Of a DNA stretch of 39,833 bases, positions 1 through 8,471 are shown in pieces. The stretch covers positions 1-39,833 of the IMG/VR virus record IMGVR_UViG_3300030102_004069; one strand, given 5' to 3'. The first letter of the stretch is position 1. Each line of letters begins with the position of its first letter. Both the position numbers and the translations under genes were made by a program. The notes below the pieces were generated by a model. It was not told where the DNA came from, did no database searches, and saw nothing but the letters and a program-made list of their open reading frames with translations. Source of the stretch: a virus.

Positions 1-710
1 GGAGTAATTTGTGGCATAGAATCTGATGTTCCGCTGTTTGAGGTATCAGCTTGTACGTTTTTTTGTTGTTTATTTTCTTCTTCAAGTTTCTTTTTTTCTT
101 CACGATTATTAATCTCGAGTCTAGCTTTTTCTTTTTCTACAGCTAATTGAGTTAACTTATCGTTTGCTTCCATCATTTTAGAAGCATCTTGCTTTTCGAT
201 AGCTTGTTGAAGAGCTACTTTGACCTGTTCTCTTTGAGCATCTACTCTAGCATCTAATTCTTTAAGATACTGTTCGTCAGTAGAATCTAACTTTCTAAGA
301 TTAGTGTCAAATTTCTTTTGTATTCCTTGAGCATATTCAAGAGCTGCTTTTTCTCTTCTTTCAGCTTCTTTCTTTTGAAAGACAAGTTTATCAATTCTTT
401 TTTGATAATCTCTTCTTGATTCATTCAAGTTTGGTTTTTCTTCTGATTTAGGTTCAACCTTTTTTTCTTCAACCACTTCTTCTTTTACATCTTCAGTGAT
501 TTCTATTTTTGGTTCATCCTTTTTTTCAGTTTTTTCTTCGTGACCTGTGTATCCAAGATCAACTTCCCCAACATTTAAGTTAGGTTCTTTTTCTTTAGAA
601 GTATCTTCTTTTACTTCAATGTTTTCTTCTTTAACATTGTCAGTATCTAATTCGACTTCTTTTTCTTTAGCTAATAGAGCTTCCGCACTATAGTCTTTTG
701 TCTCTGCCAT
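1..710 (-). CDS. Capsid assembly scaffolding protein, C-terminus cut by window edge
   Basis: About 236 codons are visible, starting at an ATG at 710 with a strong AAGGAGG ribosome site just upstream. The N-terminal ~100 residues are very rich in Glu and Lys. They are followed by a long charged helical stretch that reads as coiled coil (RRDYQKRIDKLVFQKKEAE, then REEKKKLEEENKQQ). No enzyme motif is seen. This composition, and a place downstream of the portal and co-chaperonin genes, is what podovirus scaffolding proteins look like; they shape the procapsid and leave it or are degraded. The major capsid gene would be expected next, beyond position 1. The call rests on composition and position, not on a diagnostic motif. 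Confidence 0.65.
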   Translation of the reverse strand, partial: MAETKDYSAEALLAKEKEVELDTDNVKEENIEVKEDTSKEKEPNLNVGEVDLGYTGHEEKTEKKDEPKIEITEDVKEEVVEEKKVEPKSEEKPNLNESRRDYQKRIDKLVFQKKEAERREKAALEYAQGIQKKFDTNLRKLDSTDEQYLKELDARVDAQREQVKVALQQAIEKQDASKMMEANDKLTQLAVEKEKARLEINNREEKKKLEEENKQQKNVQADTSNSGTSDSMPQIT

Positions 711-722
711 GTTTATCCTCCT

Positions 723-1166
723 TTAAAATAAATGGAGAATATCTTCTGGCTTACCTATAGTTCCTATGATCTCGTCATCATTGAGTATACGGTGTTCACC
801 GTATTTAGTTTGAAATCTACTTCCAGTGTATCTGCCATAAACTACAAATTCACCTTCTTTACACCAAGGACCATTAGGAAATTTTTCTTTATCAGCATAA
901 CAACAGTCACCCATTTTAACAACTAATCCAACGACTGTTGTCATTTGAATTTTGTCTTGAGTTTCGTCTGCTAATATAACACCGCCTTTTGTTTTTGCTT
1001 TACCAGACCATGGTCTAACAAGCATACGGTATCCTACTGGGGTTGGTATGATTTCAAGATATTCTTTGATGCCTTTTGGATCTGTTGGAATTTGTGATTT
1101 AACCTCTGCTTCTTTTACTTGGTCTTTACCAAAATCAGTAAGTTTAGGTTTTATCAGTTGTACCAT
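723..1166 (-). CDS. GroES-type (Cpn10) co-chaperonin
   Basis: This 147-residue protein has a Cpn10 fold signature from about residue 38 to the end. YRMLVRPW is the first strand. A mobile loop follows (residues 55-70) with the GGVIL tripeptide region that docks on GroEL. The roof/base region is GEFVVYGRYTGSRF and the closing strand is DDEIIGTI. It is longer than bacterial GroES (~97 aa) because of a 37-residue N-terminal extension and an insert with two adjacent Cys (88-89) and C102. Phage co-chaperonins such as T4 gp31 replace host GroES to fold capsid protein. The location next to scaffold fits that role. It has a strong SD (AAGGAGG) and overlaps the preceding gene. No GroEL gene is visible, so it would work with the host chaperonin. 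Confidence 0.88.
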   Translation of the reverse strand: MVQLIKPKLTDFGKDQVKEAEVKSQIPTDPKGIKEYLEIIPTPVGYRMLVRPWSGKAKTKGGVILADETQDKIQMTTVVGLVVKMGDCCYADKEKFPNGPWCKEGEFVVYGRYTGSRFQTKYGEHRILNDDEIIGTIGKPEDILHLF

Positions 1167-1347
1167 CGTTATCCTCCTTATGCAGGTTTTTAATATCCTG
1201 AAGCAGCGTCTCTAGTCCGCTGAGTCTGCCTCGAGCATACATCAATTGAGATTCAGTTTCAACCCCATAGCATATATGATCTTTAACATCTTTTATTTGT
1301 TTATTAATAGAGTTTCTAATAGCTTCGACTGTATAGTGATCTAACAT
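1144..1347 (-). CDS. Small hypothetical helical protein (67 aa)
   Basis: The protein is predicted to be mostly helical (YTVEAIRNSINKQIKDVKDHI, then RGRLSGLETLLQDIKNL) and ends in an acidic tail. It starts one base into the stop of the methyltransferase gene and its 3' end overlaps the co-chaperonin start by 23 bases, so it belongs to the late operon. I do not recognise a named family. Small helical proteins in this place are common in marine podoviruses, and a head-related or accessory role is only inferred from position. Confidence 0.7.
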   Translation of the reverse strand: MLDHYTVEAIRNSINKQIKDVKDHICYGVETESQLMYARGRLSGLETLLQDIKNLHKEDNDGTTDKT

Positions 1348-1946
1348 TATTTTCTTTTAAGTGATATTTTATTTTTACCTTGTTTTAATAACATGAAACC
1401 ATACTGATTAACAATCATTTGTAAAATTACATTCATGTCAAATTTAGGGTAATCATCAAAAACAAATACAGTTCCTGAGTGTGATCTCTCTGCAAAAAAT
1501 AATGCTTCTTTTATTACATCTATTGTACTATGAGGCCCATCAAAATGAACTAAATCATATTTATTTTTAATTTCTTTTTTTTCGTTATATATTGGAATAC
1601 CATCAGAAAATCTTTTCATAAATTCATCATCACCTAATTGATACAAAGTAAAATTAGGATAATCTAAATCTTTTATTAATTGTTGTTTCATTGAATTAGG
1701 ATAAGTTGGTGGATTAGGATCACCCTTCCAAGTATAGATTTTATCATTATCATAATGACGGTATTTAATATTACCATAAGGATCTATACCTATATGCCAA
1801 TGTTTTTTAAACAATAATGAATCTAAAATTATTTTTGAACCTTTACCTTCTCGAACACCTATCTCTGCTGTAAGTAAGTCATCTCCATCTAATGTTTTAC
1901 AAGCTTCTTCGAGTATTTCATACTCTGTGCTATCGCCTTTTATCAT
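1347..1946 (-). CDS. Class I SAM-dependent methyltransferase (Methyltransf_24-like)
   Basis: The 199-residue protein has the SAM-binding glycine motif AEIGVREGKGS at 27-37. An acidic strand end follows at HIGIDPYG (51-58), then the motif DLVHFDGPHS (131-140) and FVFDDYP (162-168). These are typical of the Methyltransf_24 group, whose members often act on sugars or other small molecules. No DNA-recognition domain or NPPY-type catalytic motif is seen, so a DNA methylase is unlikely. It shares the late strand with two glycosyltransferases further right, and modification of a virion or surface glycan is one possible job (inference). Its start overlaps the previous gene by four bases (ATGA). Confidence 0.75.
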   Translation of the reverse strand: MIKGDSTEYEILEEACKTLDGDDLLTAEIGVREGKGSKIILDSLLFKKHWHIGIDPYGNIKYRHYDNDKIYTWKGDPNPPTYPNSMKQQLIKDLDYPNFTLYQLGDDEFMKRFSDGIPIYNEKKEIKNKYDLVHFDGPHSTIDVIKEALFFAERSHSGTVFVFDDYPKFDMNVILQMIVNQYGFMLLKQGKNKISLKRK

Positions 1947-2149
1947 AATTTAAAAGATTGTAATACTTGTATCTTTTCTTCTGCGTTTGCAATTTTTTCT
2001 ATAAGTTTATCTACTTCATCAATATGTTGTGGGTGTTCTCCTATACCTACTGGTTTTTCTAAATATATTTGAATGGTAGCATCAGCTTCGGATATCTGTG
2101 AATTATATCTATCTTCTAATGCTTGAATAATGGCAGTTCTAAGACTCAT
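1943..2149 (-). CDS. Conserved-looking small phage protein (68 aa)
   Basis: This is a short acidic protein with a central PVGIGEHPQHIDEVDKLI segment and a C-terminal helix (AEEKIQVLQSFKL). From memory it resembles small proteins of unknown function found near head genes in marine phages; I cannot verify this here. It overlaps the methyltransferase start by four bases (ATGA), which indicates translational coupling. Confidence 0.7.
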   Translation of the reverse strand: MSLRTAIIQALEDRYNSQISEADATIQIYLEKPVGIGEHPQHIDEVDKLIEKIANAEEKIQVLQSFKL

Positions 2150-2172
2150 TCAGAATCTATATATTAATTATC

Positions 2173-2352
2173 TTAATTGTAAATATCTTTTTCTTGAATT
2201 TTACCTTGAGCAACTAATTTTTTTCGATCACCTTTAGATAGTTTTGAAATATCTATTTCACTTTCTTTACGTTTTCCATAAAGCCATGTCCATGACCATG
2301 AAGTTAAAGATGTTGAATAATGATATATTTTTTTTATAAACCACTTAATCAT
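2173..2352 (-). CDS. Small basic amphipathic protein (59 aa), coupled to holin gene
   Basis: I found this by translating the gap. The ATG at 2352 overlaps the stop of the holin-like gene in an ATGA, and the frame runs 59 codons to a TAA at 2173. The N-terminus is MIKWFIKKIYHYS, followed by a Trp-rich stretch (WSWTWLYGKRK) and a charged C-terminus ending EKDIYN. The aromatic and basic N-terminal half could lie on a membrane. Its position next to a holin makes a lysis accessory role possible, but no family is recognised. Confidence 0.7.
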   Translation of the reverse strand: MIKWFIKKIYHYSTSLTSWSWTWLYGKRKESEIDISKLSKGDRKKLVAQGKIQEKDIYN

Positions 2353-2744
2353 TTTTTATCCTTATTCATTCCACCTCTGAAAATTTGAGTTCCCTTAATT
2401 CCATAAATACTTGCCACGACAAGGATCCAAAGGTTTGTGAACCATGACGGGAGCTGCGAGAACATCTCAAAGAACAATTTTACTTTGTCCATGGCAGTCG
2501 GATCGTCCGATATCACCGCCCAGGCTAACACCACCACGGGCAAACTGAGAATTATCAAAACTGCCTCGTCCTTCCAGTCTGATTGTCGGGCCTCTAATAA
2601 TTTTCCCTGATAAGCCTCCTCGCCTCGGGCCATACGATCAGCATGTAAAAGCTGTGCCTCTGACATTGCCATCTTAGTCTTTTGCTTGTTTGCGTAAATT
2701 TTTGAACCAGCAGACATTGCCAGTTTAATTGCTGATAACCACAT
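2349..2744 (-). CDS. Holin-like membrane protein (GTA_holin_3TM-like)
   Basis: The 131-residue protein has a hydrophilic helical N-terminus (1-58). Two hydrophobic segments follow, at 61-79 (AVLIILSLPVVVLAWAVIS) and about 99-117 (WFTNLWILVVASIYGIKG), and the tail is short and basic. Size and layout resemble the holin group known from gene transfer agents and many marine phages, which permeabilise the inner membrane for lysis. Part of the gene (about 2400-2700) is visibly richer in G and C than its neighbours, so it may have a different history. No endolysin gene is found beside it or elsewhere in the window. Confidence 0.7.
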   Translation of the reverse strand: MWLSAIKLAMSAGSKIYANKQKTKMAMSEAQLLHADRMARGEEAYQGKLLEARQSDWKDEAVLIILSLPVVVLAWAVISDDPTAMDKVKLFFEMFSQLPSWFTNLWILVVASIYGIKGTQIFRGGMNKDKK

Positions 2745-3631
2745 TATTTAACTCCTATAAATTTATGTCCTCTAATAGCTGCCCCCACACCTCTTATTCC
2801 ATCTGGTCTATGAGGACAGGACATTTTATATTTTTTTGTCATTTTTCCATTTTTCATTTTTACTGGTGGCACTTGTGGGTTAGGGCCACTTTTTGGAGGA
2901 GGTCCATAAGATACTCCACCGCTTTTTAAATTAGCTGGATAAAAAGTCATATCTTTTAAAAAAGATATAGTTGATTTTTTATTAACTGAACTTGGTGCAC
3001 CTGAAGATGATGCAACAGGTTTACAAGGAGGTAGAGTGCCATCTGGACATCTTGTTCCTCCATCTCTGCCAGGTGTTACTGGCTTAGGAGCTTTTATTAA
3101 ACCTGCTTCTTTCATAAAGTCTTCACCCTTTTTGCTCATAACATCTAAAGGATTACCAGTTAGTTTATAATAATCTTTTGTTGCAGGTAAATCTCTTGGT
3201 CTACCAAAAAAAGTTTCACCTCTAGCTTTTTGTGTTCTTTGTTTTTTCTTTAATGGATCAAAAATTAAATTTTTAGCTAAATTAGCAGTTACAAAAGGAG
3301 TTGGAGAAAAAAATAAATCTTTTGTTTTTTGTTGTTTCTTAGCTTTTTGATCTGCAGCAAACTTTGCTGCTGTAACATTTTTTTGATATTGAGATCCTTT
3401 ACTTACTGCACTTCTATCAACACCTCCTGTTGGATCTGCTCTTGAAGATTTACCATAACCTTCCCTTTCTCTTGCAGCTGCAGACCGAGCTGCATCTCCT
3501 CCTCTAGCTTTAATTACTTTTTTTAATTTACCAGAATTTTCCATAGCGTAAAAAACAGACTCACCTTTTTTATTACCGTACTGTTCCTTAAACTTTGCTT
3601 TTAATTTTTTTCCTTTAGCTGTTAATGGCAT
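2744..3631 (-). CDS. Basic, proline/lysine-rich late protein (295 aa)
   Basis: The N-terminus MPLTAKGKKLKAKFKEQYG followed by GESVFYAMENSGKL looks like a small helical domain that I associate with marine-phage late proteins. The middle (about 45-270) is low complexity, basic and rich in Pro and Lys, and probably disordered. The C-terminus holds a separate short block with Cys-Pro-His-Arg and GVGAAIRGHKFIGVK. An IKARGG motif at about 40-45 recurs in another late protein (6339-6791). It lies between the holin-like and DUF5872 genes with one-base overlaps. A virion or head-maturation role is inferred; no enzyme motif is seen. Confidence 0.65.
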   Translation of the reverse strand: MPLTAKGKKLKAKFKEQYGNKKGESVFYAMENSGKLKKVIKARGGDAARSAAAREREGYGKSSRADPTGGVDRSAVSKGSQYQKNVTAAKFAADQKAKKQQKTKDLFFSPTPFVTANLAKNLIFDPLKKKQRTQKARGETFFGRPRDLPATKDYYKLTGNPLDVMSKKGEDFMKEAGLIKAPKPVTPGRDGGTRCPDGTLPPCKPVASSSGAPSSVNKKSTISFLKDMTFYPANLKSGGVSYGPPPKSGPNPQVPPVKMKNGKMTKKYKMSCPHRPDGIRGVGAAIRGHKFIGVK

Positions 3632-3906
3632 TATCCAAACATCCTTCTTATTTTATTTTTTCCTGCTTTTGCAATTTTTACAACTTCATTTTTTTTCATT
3701 ACTTTAGCACGTTGTTCCATAACAGTTAATATCTGTATCTTTCTTGCAAATGGTTTTTTAACATTTACAACTTTTTTAACTGTCTCTCTTGCATCGTTAG
3801 GAGTAGCAAATTTGATTTTTACAGTATCTCTAGGGTTCTCATCAGTATATAATCTTCTATCTGAACCTTTTGGTTTTTTACCAGTTCCTTTTTTAGGATC
3901 TGCCAT
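3631..3906 (-). CDS. DUF5872-like small basic protein
   Basis: I place the start at the ATG at 3906 rather than the upstream in-frame ATG at 3939, because GGAGGG sits about eight bases ahead of it. The product then begins MADPKKGTGKKPKGSDRR and has 91 residues. The block RRLYTDENPRDTVKIKFATP and the following KPFARKIQILTVMEQRAK match, from memory, the DUF5872 family of marine and other phage proteins. Function is unknown. It is very basic and sits directly downstream of the portal gene, so a structural or DNA-associated role is plausible. Confidence 0.75.
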   Translation of the reverse strand: MADPKKGTGKKPKGSDRRLYTDENPRDTVKIKFATPNDARETVKKVVNVKKPFARKIQILTVMEQRAKVMKKNEVVKIAKAGKNKIRRMFG

Positions 3907-4009
3907 GATATTTCTCCCTCCAATAATTTTTTCTTTCAAGTTTTCTAATTCTCAAATCTAATTCATCATATTTAAAAATTTTTTGAATAAATTTAATTAT
4001 TAAACTCAT
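3893..4009 (-). CDS. Tiny basic protein (38 aa) coupled to portal stop
   Basis: The ATG at 4009 overlaps the portal TGA in an ATGA, and 38 codons follow to a TAA at 3893 that lies just inside the DUF5872 gene. The peptide begins MSLIIKFIQKIFKYDE and continues with alternating Arg, Lys and Leu (LDLRIRKLERK), which suggests an amphipathic helix. It fills an otherwise empty 100-base gap in a packed operon, and this is the main support. No family is recognised. Confidence 0.5.
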   Translation of the reverse strand: MSLIIKFIQKIFKYDELDLRIRKLERKNYWREKYHGRS

Positions 4010-6339
4010 TTTTTAACTTTCTTTCTAGCTATGTCTACTTTTGCATCAGCTATTCTTATTCTCTCCGCAGCTTGATCCTCATTATTTTCTAATTTCATTT
4101 TTTCAATATCTAATCTTTCATCAATTTCATTTTCTCTAATCTCATTAGAAATCATATCTTGATCAGCTTTTCTTTGTAAGTCCATTGCTCGTAAATCTAG
4201 CTCTCTTTGTTTTAACATTACAAGTGGATCTTGTTTTTGTCCCATAGCTTCACTTTGAGCTAACTCAATTGTAAGTTCTGCAACCCTTGCTGCTATCATT
4301 GCATTAATTTGAATCTGTGCACCCTCTGGATCTGTTTGTAATTTCATTTGCATCATTGAATCTTCAGCTATCATTGCACCTATTTCCCCTTGTGCTTTTA
4401 ATGAAACGTGTTCAGATATGTGTGCTTGTAATGCTGTATAAACTTGAGGGTTTATTTGAACCATTCTTGTAGACATAAATGCTCTATGAGCATTAATATG
4501 TGCATCATGATCTTGATCTGGAAAAGCTTTTAATGGTTTCATAGCTAAAACATCCATATTTTCTGTTGCAGGATCTTTTGGAATTGGTCTTTCTTGTGGT
4601 TTTAATATTTGATCTATGTCTTGAGTCCCCAAAGCTTCATATACTCTTCGATATGCCTCTCTAAGGTTGTGCATCATAGGATTTGACATAGCAATTTTTA
4701 AATTTTCATTAGCCATAGTAACTCTTTGTGCCATACTCATGATATTTGGATCGGCAACTGGAATTACATCTACTCTATCATCAAAATCTGTCTGTTTTAC
4801 CGCTTGATCAGCACCATAAACTGAATATGGATAGATAGGAGGTAGATATGTTGCAAAAACTTTTGATAAAAGTCTAAATTCTCTTCTCATTGAGTAGTAA
4901 CATCTCTTGTGTATAGCACTCATTACTCTCGAACCACGTTCTAACAACGAAACAGTGGTGCCAACAGCTCTATTTTGCATGTCATTTCCTGTATCCATGT
5001 TTGTTATTGCTGCAAATTTCTGTCCTGCTTGTACAACAAAGCCCATTAACTGGTATAATGTAGCTGATGGTTCCTTAAATGGTAAAATTTGAAACTGATC
5101 TTTAATATTTCCTCCTGGTGCATCCACATCTCTAAACTCACCTGGTTGAAATGGTTGGTCATCATCACGAATTCTTATACCTCTAGACTTAAATCCAGCT
5201 GGTAAGTTAGATAATGTACCTGCATCAAGTAATTGTCTTAGTGATTGAGTAGCAGTTCTACTTAATCCACCTATCATATGAGTTAAACCAAACCCATAAA
5301 ACCCTAAACCTGGTAAAAATTTGAAATGAACAAAGTATTCTTTTCTTTTTTTTGATTCATCACCAATATCATAGTTACGATAAATAGATAAAATTTGTCC
5401 AGAGCCTTCGTCTATCGTTACAATGTAAGGAACCTTAACTTGTTTTTCTGGATTTTGCATTTCAAACTCTTCTAAATTACAATCAACATGCATTTCTAAA
5501 ACAGAAAAAGAATACTGTTTATCTGCACTAGGTGTTATTCCTTCAAGCTCTTGATATTTTTTTTCGATTTCAGTTGGACCCTTAGAAGTAGGTTTTAATT
5601 CTACGTCTCTATAAAATCCTGCTTGTTGTTTTTTTAAAATTTCATTCTCTCCCATTTTAATTACATGAGTAATTCTTTCACAATCCATAAGATCAGTAGC
5701 ATAATAAGGTACAACTAAATCTTCTGCTGGTATAAATTTAGAAACAGCTCTTTGCATTACTTCATCGTAATAAACTTTTTTAAATGCAGAACCTGCAAGA
5801 GCTAAATAAAATAATAATTGATCAAACTCTGGAGTGTACTCTTCCATCTCTTCAGTAATCATATAGTTCATAAAATCTTGAACTCTTTGTGCTTGATTTA
5901 CTTTTGCATCATCCTCTACACCTAGGACTCTAGTTCTAACTGGACCTTGTGATGGAAGTAATTCCTTATATGCTTGTGCTTGAAACTGTGTAACTGCTTC
6001 AGATAATAATGGATGAGTAACACTAGCTGATCCTCTAAACGGTCTAGTCATTTCTCTTTGATTGAGTCCTAATAAATCTAAATTATTTGTATAACTAGTT
6101 TCCCAATCTTTTCTTGAAACTCTATCTTTCTTATAGTCGTCAAGCAATTGATTAGACATTCTTTGTAGAACATCATCAGACATATCTTCAGCTATGTTTT
6201 TATAAAAATTTTCAGCTACATCAGAAACTGCAGAAAATACATCTGCATCTGTTGAGCCTCCAGTTTCTATTTCAACATCAACTTCTTCAGTCTCAGGAGT
6301 TTCTAGCTCCTCTCCAATTGCTTTTTCAACTTCAGCCAT
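4006..6339 (-). CDS. Portal protein (P22-like, 777 aa)
   Basis: The length, the place between the TerL and scaffold genes, and the sequence all fit the large podovirus portal. The N-terminal 50 residues are acidic. A conserved region follows with DWETSYTNNLDLLGL and FRGSASVTHPLLSEAVTQFQ, and an EYTPEFDQLLFYLALAGSAFKKVYYD-type block lies near 165-195. The central wing/stem part contains FLPGLGFYGFGLTHMIGG and the C-terminal 120 residues are a long charged helix (barrel). The dodecameric portal is the vertex through which TerL pumps DNA. A tail of Glu, Lys and Arg helices (QAAERIRIADAKVDIARKK) ends the protein. Confidence 0.92.
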   Translation of the reverse strand: MAEVEKAIGEELETPETEEVDVEIETGGSTDADVFSAVSDVAENFYKNIAEDMSDDVLQRMSNQLLDDYKKDRVSRKDWETSYTNNLDLLGLNQREMTRPFRGSASVTHPLLSEAVTQFQAQAYKELLPSQGPVRTRVLGVEDDAKVNQAQRVQDFMNYMITEEMEEYTPEFDQLLFYLALAGSAFKKVYYDEVMQRAVSKFIPAEDLVVPYYATDLMDCERITHVIKMGENEILKKQQAGFYRDVELKPTSKGPTEIEKKYQELEGITPSADKQYSFSVLEMHVDCNLEEFEMQNPEKQVKVPYIVTIDEGSGQILSIYRNYDIGDESKKRKEYFVHFKFLPGLGFYGFGLTHMIGGLSRTATQSLRQLLDAGTLSNLPAGFKSRGIRIRDDDQPFQPGEFRDVDAPGGNIKDQFQILPFKEPSATLYQLMGFVVQAGQKFAAITNMDTGNDMQNRAVGTTVSLLERGSRVMSAIHKRCYYSMRREFRLLSKVFATYLPPIYPYSVYGADQAVKQTDFDDRVDVIPVADPNIMSMAQRVTMANENLKIAMSNPMMHNLREAYRRVYEALGTQDIDQILKPQERPIPKDPATENMDVLAMKPLKAFPDQDHDAHINAHRAFMSTRMVQINPQVYTALQAHISEHVSLKAQGEIGAMIAEDSMMQMKLQTDPEGAQIQINAMIAARVAELTIELAQSEAMGQKQDPLVMLKQRELDLRAMDLQRKADQDMISNEIRENEIDERLDIEKMKLENNEDQAAERIRIADAKVDIARKKVKK

Positions 6340-6791
6340 TAATAAAGTTTAGTAGGTTTCATTCCTTGGATGGCCATTCCACCACCTCTTGCTTTTATCA
6401 TTTTTCCTGCTTTAGCACCACCCATTATATTTAATCCAAAATCATCAGTAATTTGATTTTCTCTTTTTGGCATAGTAGGTGAAAGTCTACCTTCTTTTCT
6501 TCTCTTAACTACTTTTGCTTTCATTTTTTCATTTGTCTCAGCAGCTTTATCTATTGCAGATTTTCTTTCTCTTGGATTTGCATCTCTATCAACAACAGTT
6601 TTAATTTTGCCACCAACCATAGTTTTGCTACCAGTATCAATTGCTTCTCTTGGTTTTCTATTTGTGATTGTTTTTTGTATATCTCTTCTTTCCATTGGTG
6701 TAGTACCACCAGGGCCTCTCATGCTTCCAGCTAAAGCTGCAGCACCTAATAAAGCTAATGCTTGATTTCTTCTTCTTGATCTTTTTGACAT
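6339..6791 (-). CDS. Basic late protein between TerL and portal (150 aa)
   Basis: The protein starts MSKRSRRRNQALALLGAAALAG, that is, a basic cap and a short Ala/Leu hydrophobic stretch. It continues as a basic, Lys/Arg-rich and probably disordered chain and ends in IKARGGGMAIQG followed by MKPTKLY. The IKARGG motif also occurs in the 295-aa protein downstream. It overlaps the portal start by one base. I do not recognise a family. A virion or head-completion protein is inferred from position only. Confidence 0.65.
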   Translation of the reverse strand: MSKRSRRRNQALALLGAAALAGSMRGPGGTTPMERRDIQKTITNRKPREAIDTGSKTMVGGKIKTVVDRDANPRERKSAIDKAAETNEKMKAKVVKRRKEGRLSPTMPKRENQITDDFGLNIMGGAKAGKMIKARGGGMAIQGMKPTKLY

Positions 6792-6802
6792 GTCTTCTCC
6801 CT

Positions 6803-8293
6803 TTAATAATATATATATTTTCGTTCTTTATAAGATTCAACTTCATCCTCGTCAGAATAAGTCTTTATAAAAGAACCTTGTCGGTATCTTAACATAGCTT
6901 GTGTGGTACTGTCCACATAATCGTCATGTTCCCCATGTGGGAATGCTGCACATTCCTCAATAACTTCTTCTGCCCAATGTTCATCTCTTGGATAATAAAC
7001 TTGTCCAGATTCGAAAATAGGAGCACATGCATTTACTCTTGAATGTTTATCTTGTCCTCTTCCAGGAGTGTAATCCATAACAGGTATACCCATTCTACGA
7101 AATTCTTGTAATAAACTTTGTCCACTTGCTTTAGCTTCAATGATTACTGTTTCAGGTTGCCAGTATTTGTATTGATCTAGAGCCACCATCTTTAATTCTG
7201 GAAAATCATATTTACCCTTAACTGCATCAATTAACATAATTGAGTCTGGCCCAGATTCGTGAGGCGTGAATATTCCCCATGTGGTAATAGCAGAATAATC
7301 CGCAGTTTCTTTTTTACTAAATGCAGTGTCGTAAGATTGTATGACATGTTTTAATGTTGGAATATCCTTGGTCCACGGCACCCACCAGTCTCTTTTTAAG
7401 ATTGCTCCTTCTTCTGATGTTGGATTCTGCATGTATTGTGCAGACCAGTTTCTAATTGATATTGACGCTTTAACTTTTTCTAATTCATCTAGTTCCCAAT
7501 ATTCAGGCCACACGGGTTGTGAATTATCCTCTTCACCAATAATTGCAGGAAAAGAAATTTTTTCCCACTTGTCTGCCTTAGGTTCAGATTCTGCTTTTAT
7601 TAATCGACCTGTTAAATCATCTTGAGCCCATCTTGTCATTACAAGAACAATCGAGCCTCCAGGTTGTAAACGTTGTCTTGGCCCAGAAAGATACCAATCA
7701 TAAGTTCTTTCCATGGCACTATCAGATAGTGAATCTTGTTCAGTATGTGGATCATCGATAATAAGTAAGTCCGCCCCTCGTCCCGTGATAGAACCGCCTA
7801 CACCCGCTGCAAAATATTCCCCACCATGATTGGTCTCCCAACGTCCTTTTGCCTTACTATCTTCTCTTAGTTTAACATCTCCAAAGATTTGTTTATACTC
7901 TGGACTATCAATTAAATTTCTTACCTTTGCACCAAACCTTGCAGATAGTTCTGCGTTGTGGGATACCTGCATTAATTTCATTTTAGGATTTTTTCCTATC
8001 ATCCAAGCAGGAAAATATATTGATGCAAATTCTGATTTAGTATGTCTAGGAGGCATGTTAACTATTAACCTACCTTTTTTGTGTTGAGCTATTTTAGTAA
8101 ACTCATGAGCAATATGCTGGTGGTGTCCCCACCTATCAGGATCTTTATCAGTTCTACAAATAAAATCTGGCCAGACATTCTTTACAAAATATAAAAAATT
8201 ATCCTGACATAATTTTATATGTTTAAGCCACACTTTTTCGAGCCTCTCTCGAAGCTGATCGGTGGTCAATAAATCCGTATTAGTCATATCCAT
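6803..8293 (-). CDS. terL: Terminase large subunit
   Basis: This is the ATPase-nuclease that translocates DNA into the capsid. The 496-residue length is normal. The ATPase domain has a Walker A-type motif MPPRHTKSE (80-88), Walker B LLIIDDPH (176-183) and the coupling motif VMTRW (218-222). The RNase H-like nuclease domain supplies its acidic residues in QSYDTAF (D322), VIIEAKASG (E386) and GEHDDYVD (D457, D458, D461). A GAGGG sequence lies eight bases before the ATG at 8293; a second in-frame ATG at 8287 is possible. It opens the head operon and follows a 215-base gap with a terminator hairpin. Its partner TerS is encoded 5 kb to the right, at 13251-13802. Confidence 0.96.
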   Translation of the reverse strand: MDMTNTDLLTTDQLRERLEKVWLKHIKLCQDNFLYFVKNVWPDFICRTDKDPDRWGHHQHIAHEFTKIAQHKKGRLIVNMPPRHTKSEFASIYFPAWMIGKNPKMKLMQVSHNAELSARFGAKVRNLIDSPEYKQIFGDVKLREDSKAKGRWETNHGGEYFAAGVGGSITGRGADLLIIDDPHTEQDSLSDSAMERTYDWYLSGPRQRLQPGGSIVLVMTRWAQDDLTGRLIKAESEPKADKWEKISFPAIIGEEDNSQPVWPEYWELDELEKVKASISIRNWSAQYMQNPTSEEGAILKRDWWVPWTKDIPTLKHVIQSYDTAFSKKETADYSAITTWGIFTPHESGPDSIMLIDAVKGKYDFPELKMVALDQYKYWQPETVIIEAKASGQSLLQEFRRMGIPVMDYTPGRGQDKHSRVNACAPIFESGQVYYPRDEHWAEEVIEECAAFPHGEHDDYVDSTTQAMLRYRQGSFIKTYSDEDEVESYKERKYIYY

Positions 8294-8367
8294 TTAATAT
8301 ACCCTCGGGTCCCCAAAAAAGAAACCCCTTTCATCAGAAAGCTTACTACTTCTATTTCTGTTGCAAG

Positions 8368-8396
8368 GTTATAGTAAAAGTTAAATAAGTCTAAAA
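8368..8396 (-). promoter_or_regulatory. Possible late promoter upstream of terL
   Basis: On the minus strand a TATAAC box (8373-8368) lies in a very AT-rich stretch with a poor TTTTAG box 17 bases upstream. It would give a leader of about 70 bases before terL. The -35 box is weak, so this is a tentative call. The rest of the 8294-8471 gap holds only A and T runs and a GGGGACCC segment near 8305. Confidence 0.25.
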
Positions 8397-8471
8397 ATTT
8401 ACCGCAAAAAAAATAAATTTTTTTTACTTTTGATTTTTGGGTTTTGGTTGGTACCTCTAAAAGGGGGGAGC

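Noticed and set aside
6658-6846. Frame shifted relative to the 150-aa and terL genes
   Set aside because: It lies across the end of terL and the start of the 150-aa gene, is Lys/Ile-rich and lacks a ribosome site. It is a shadow frame.
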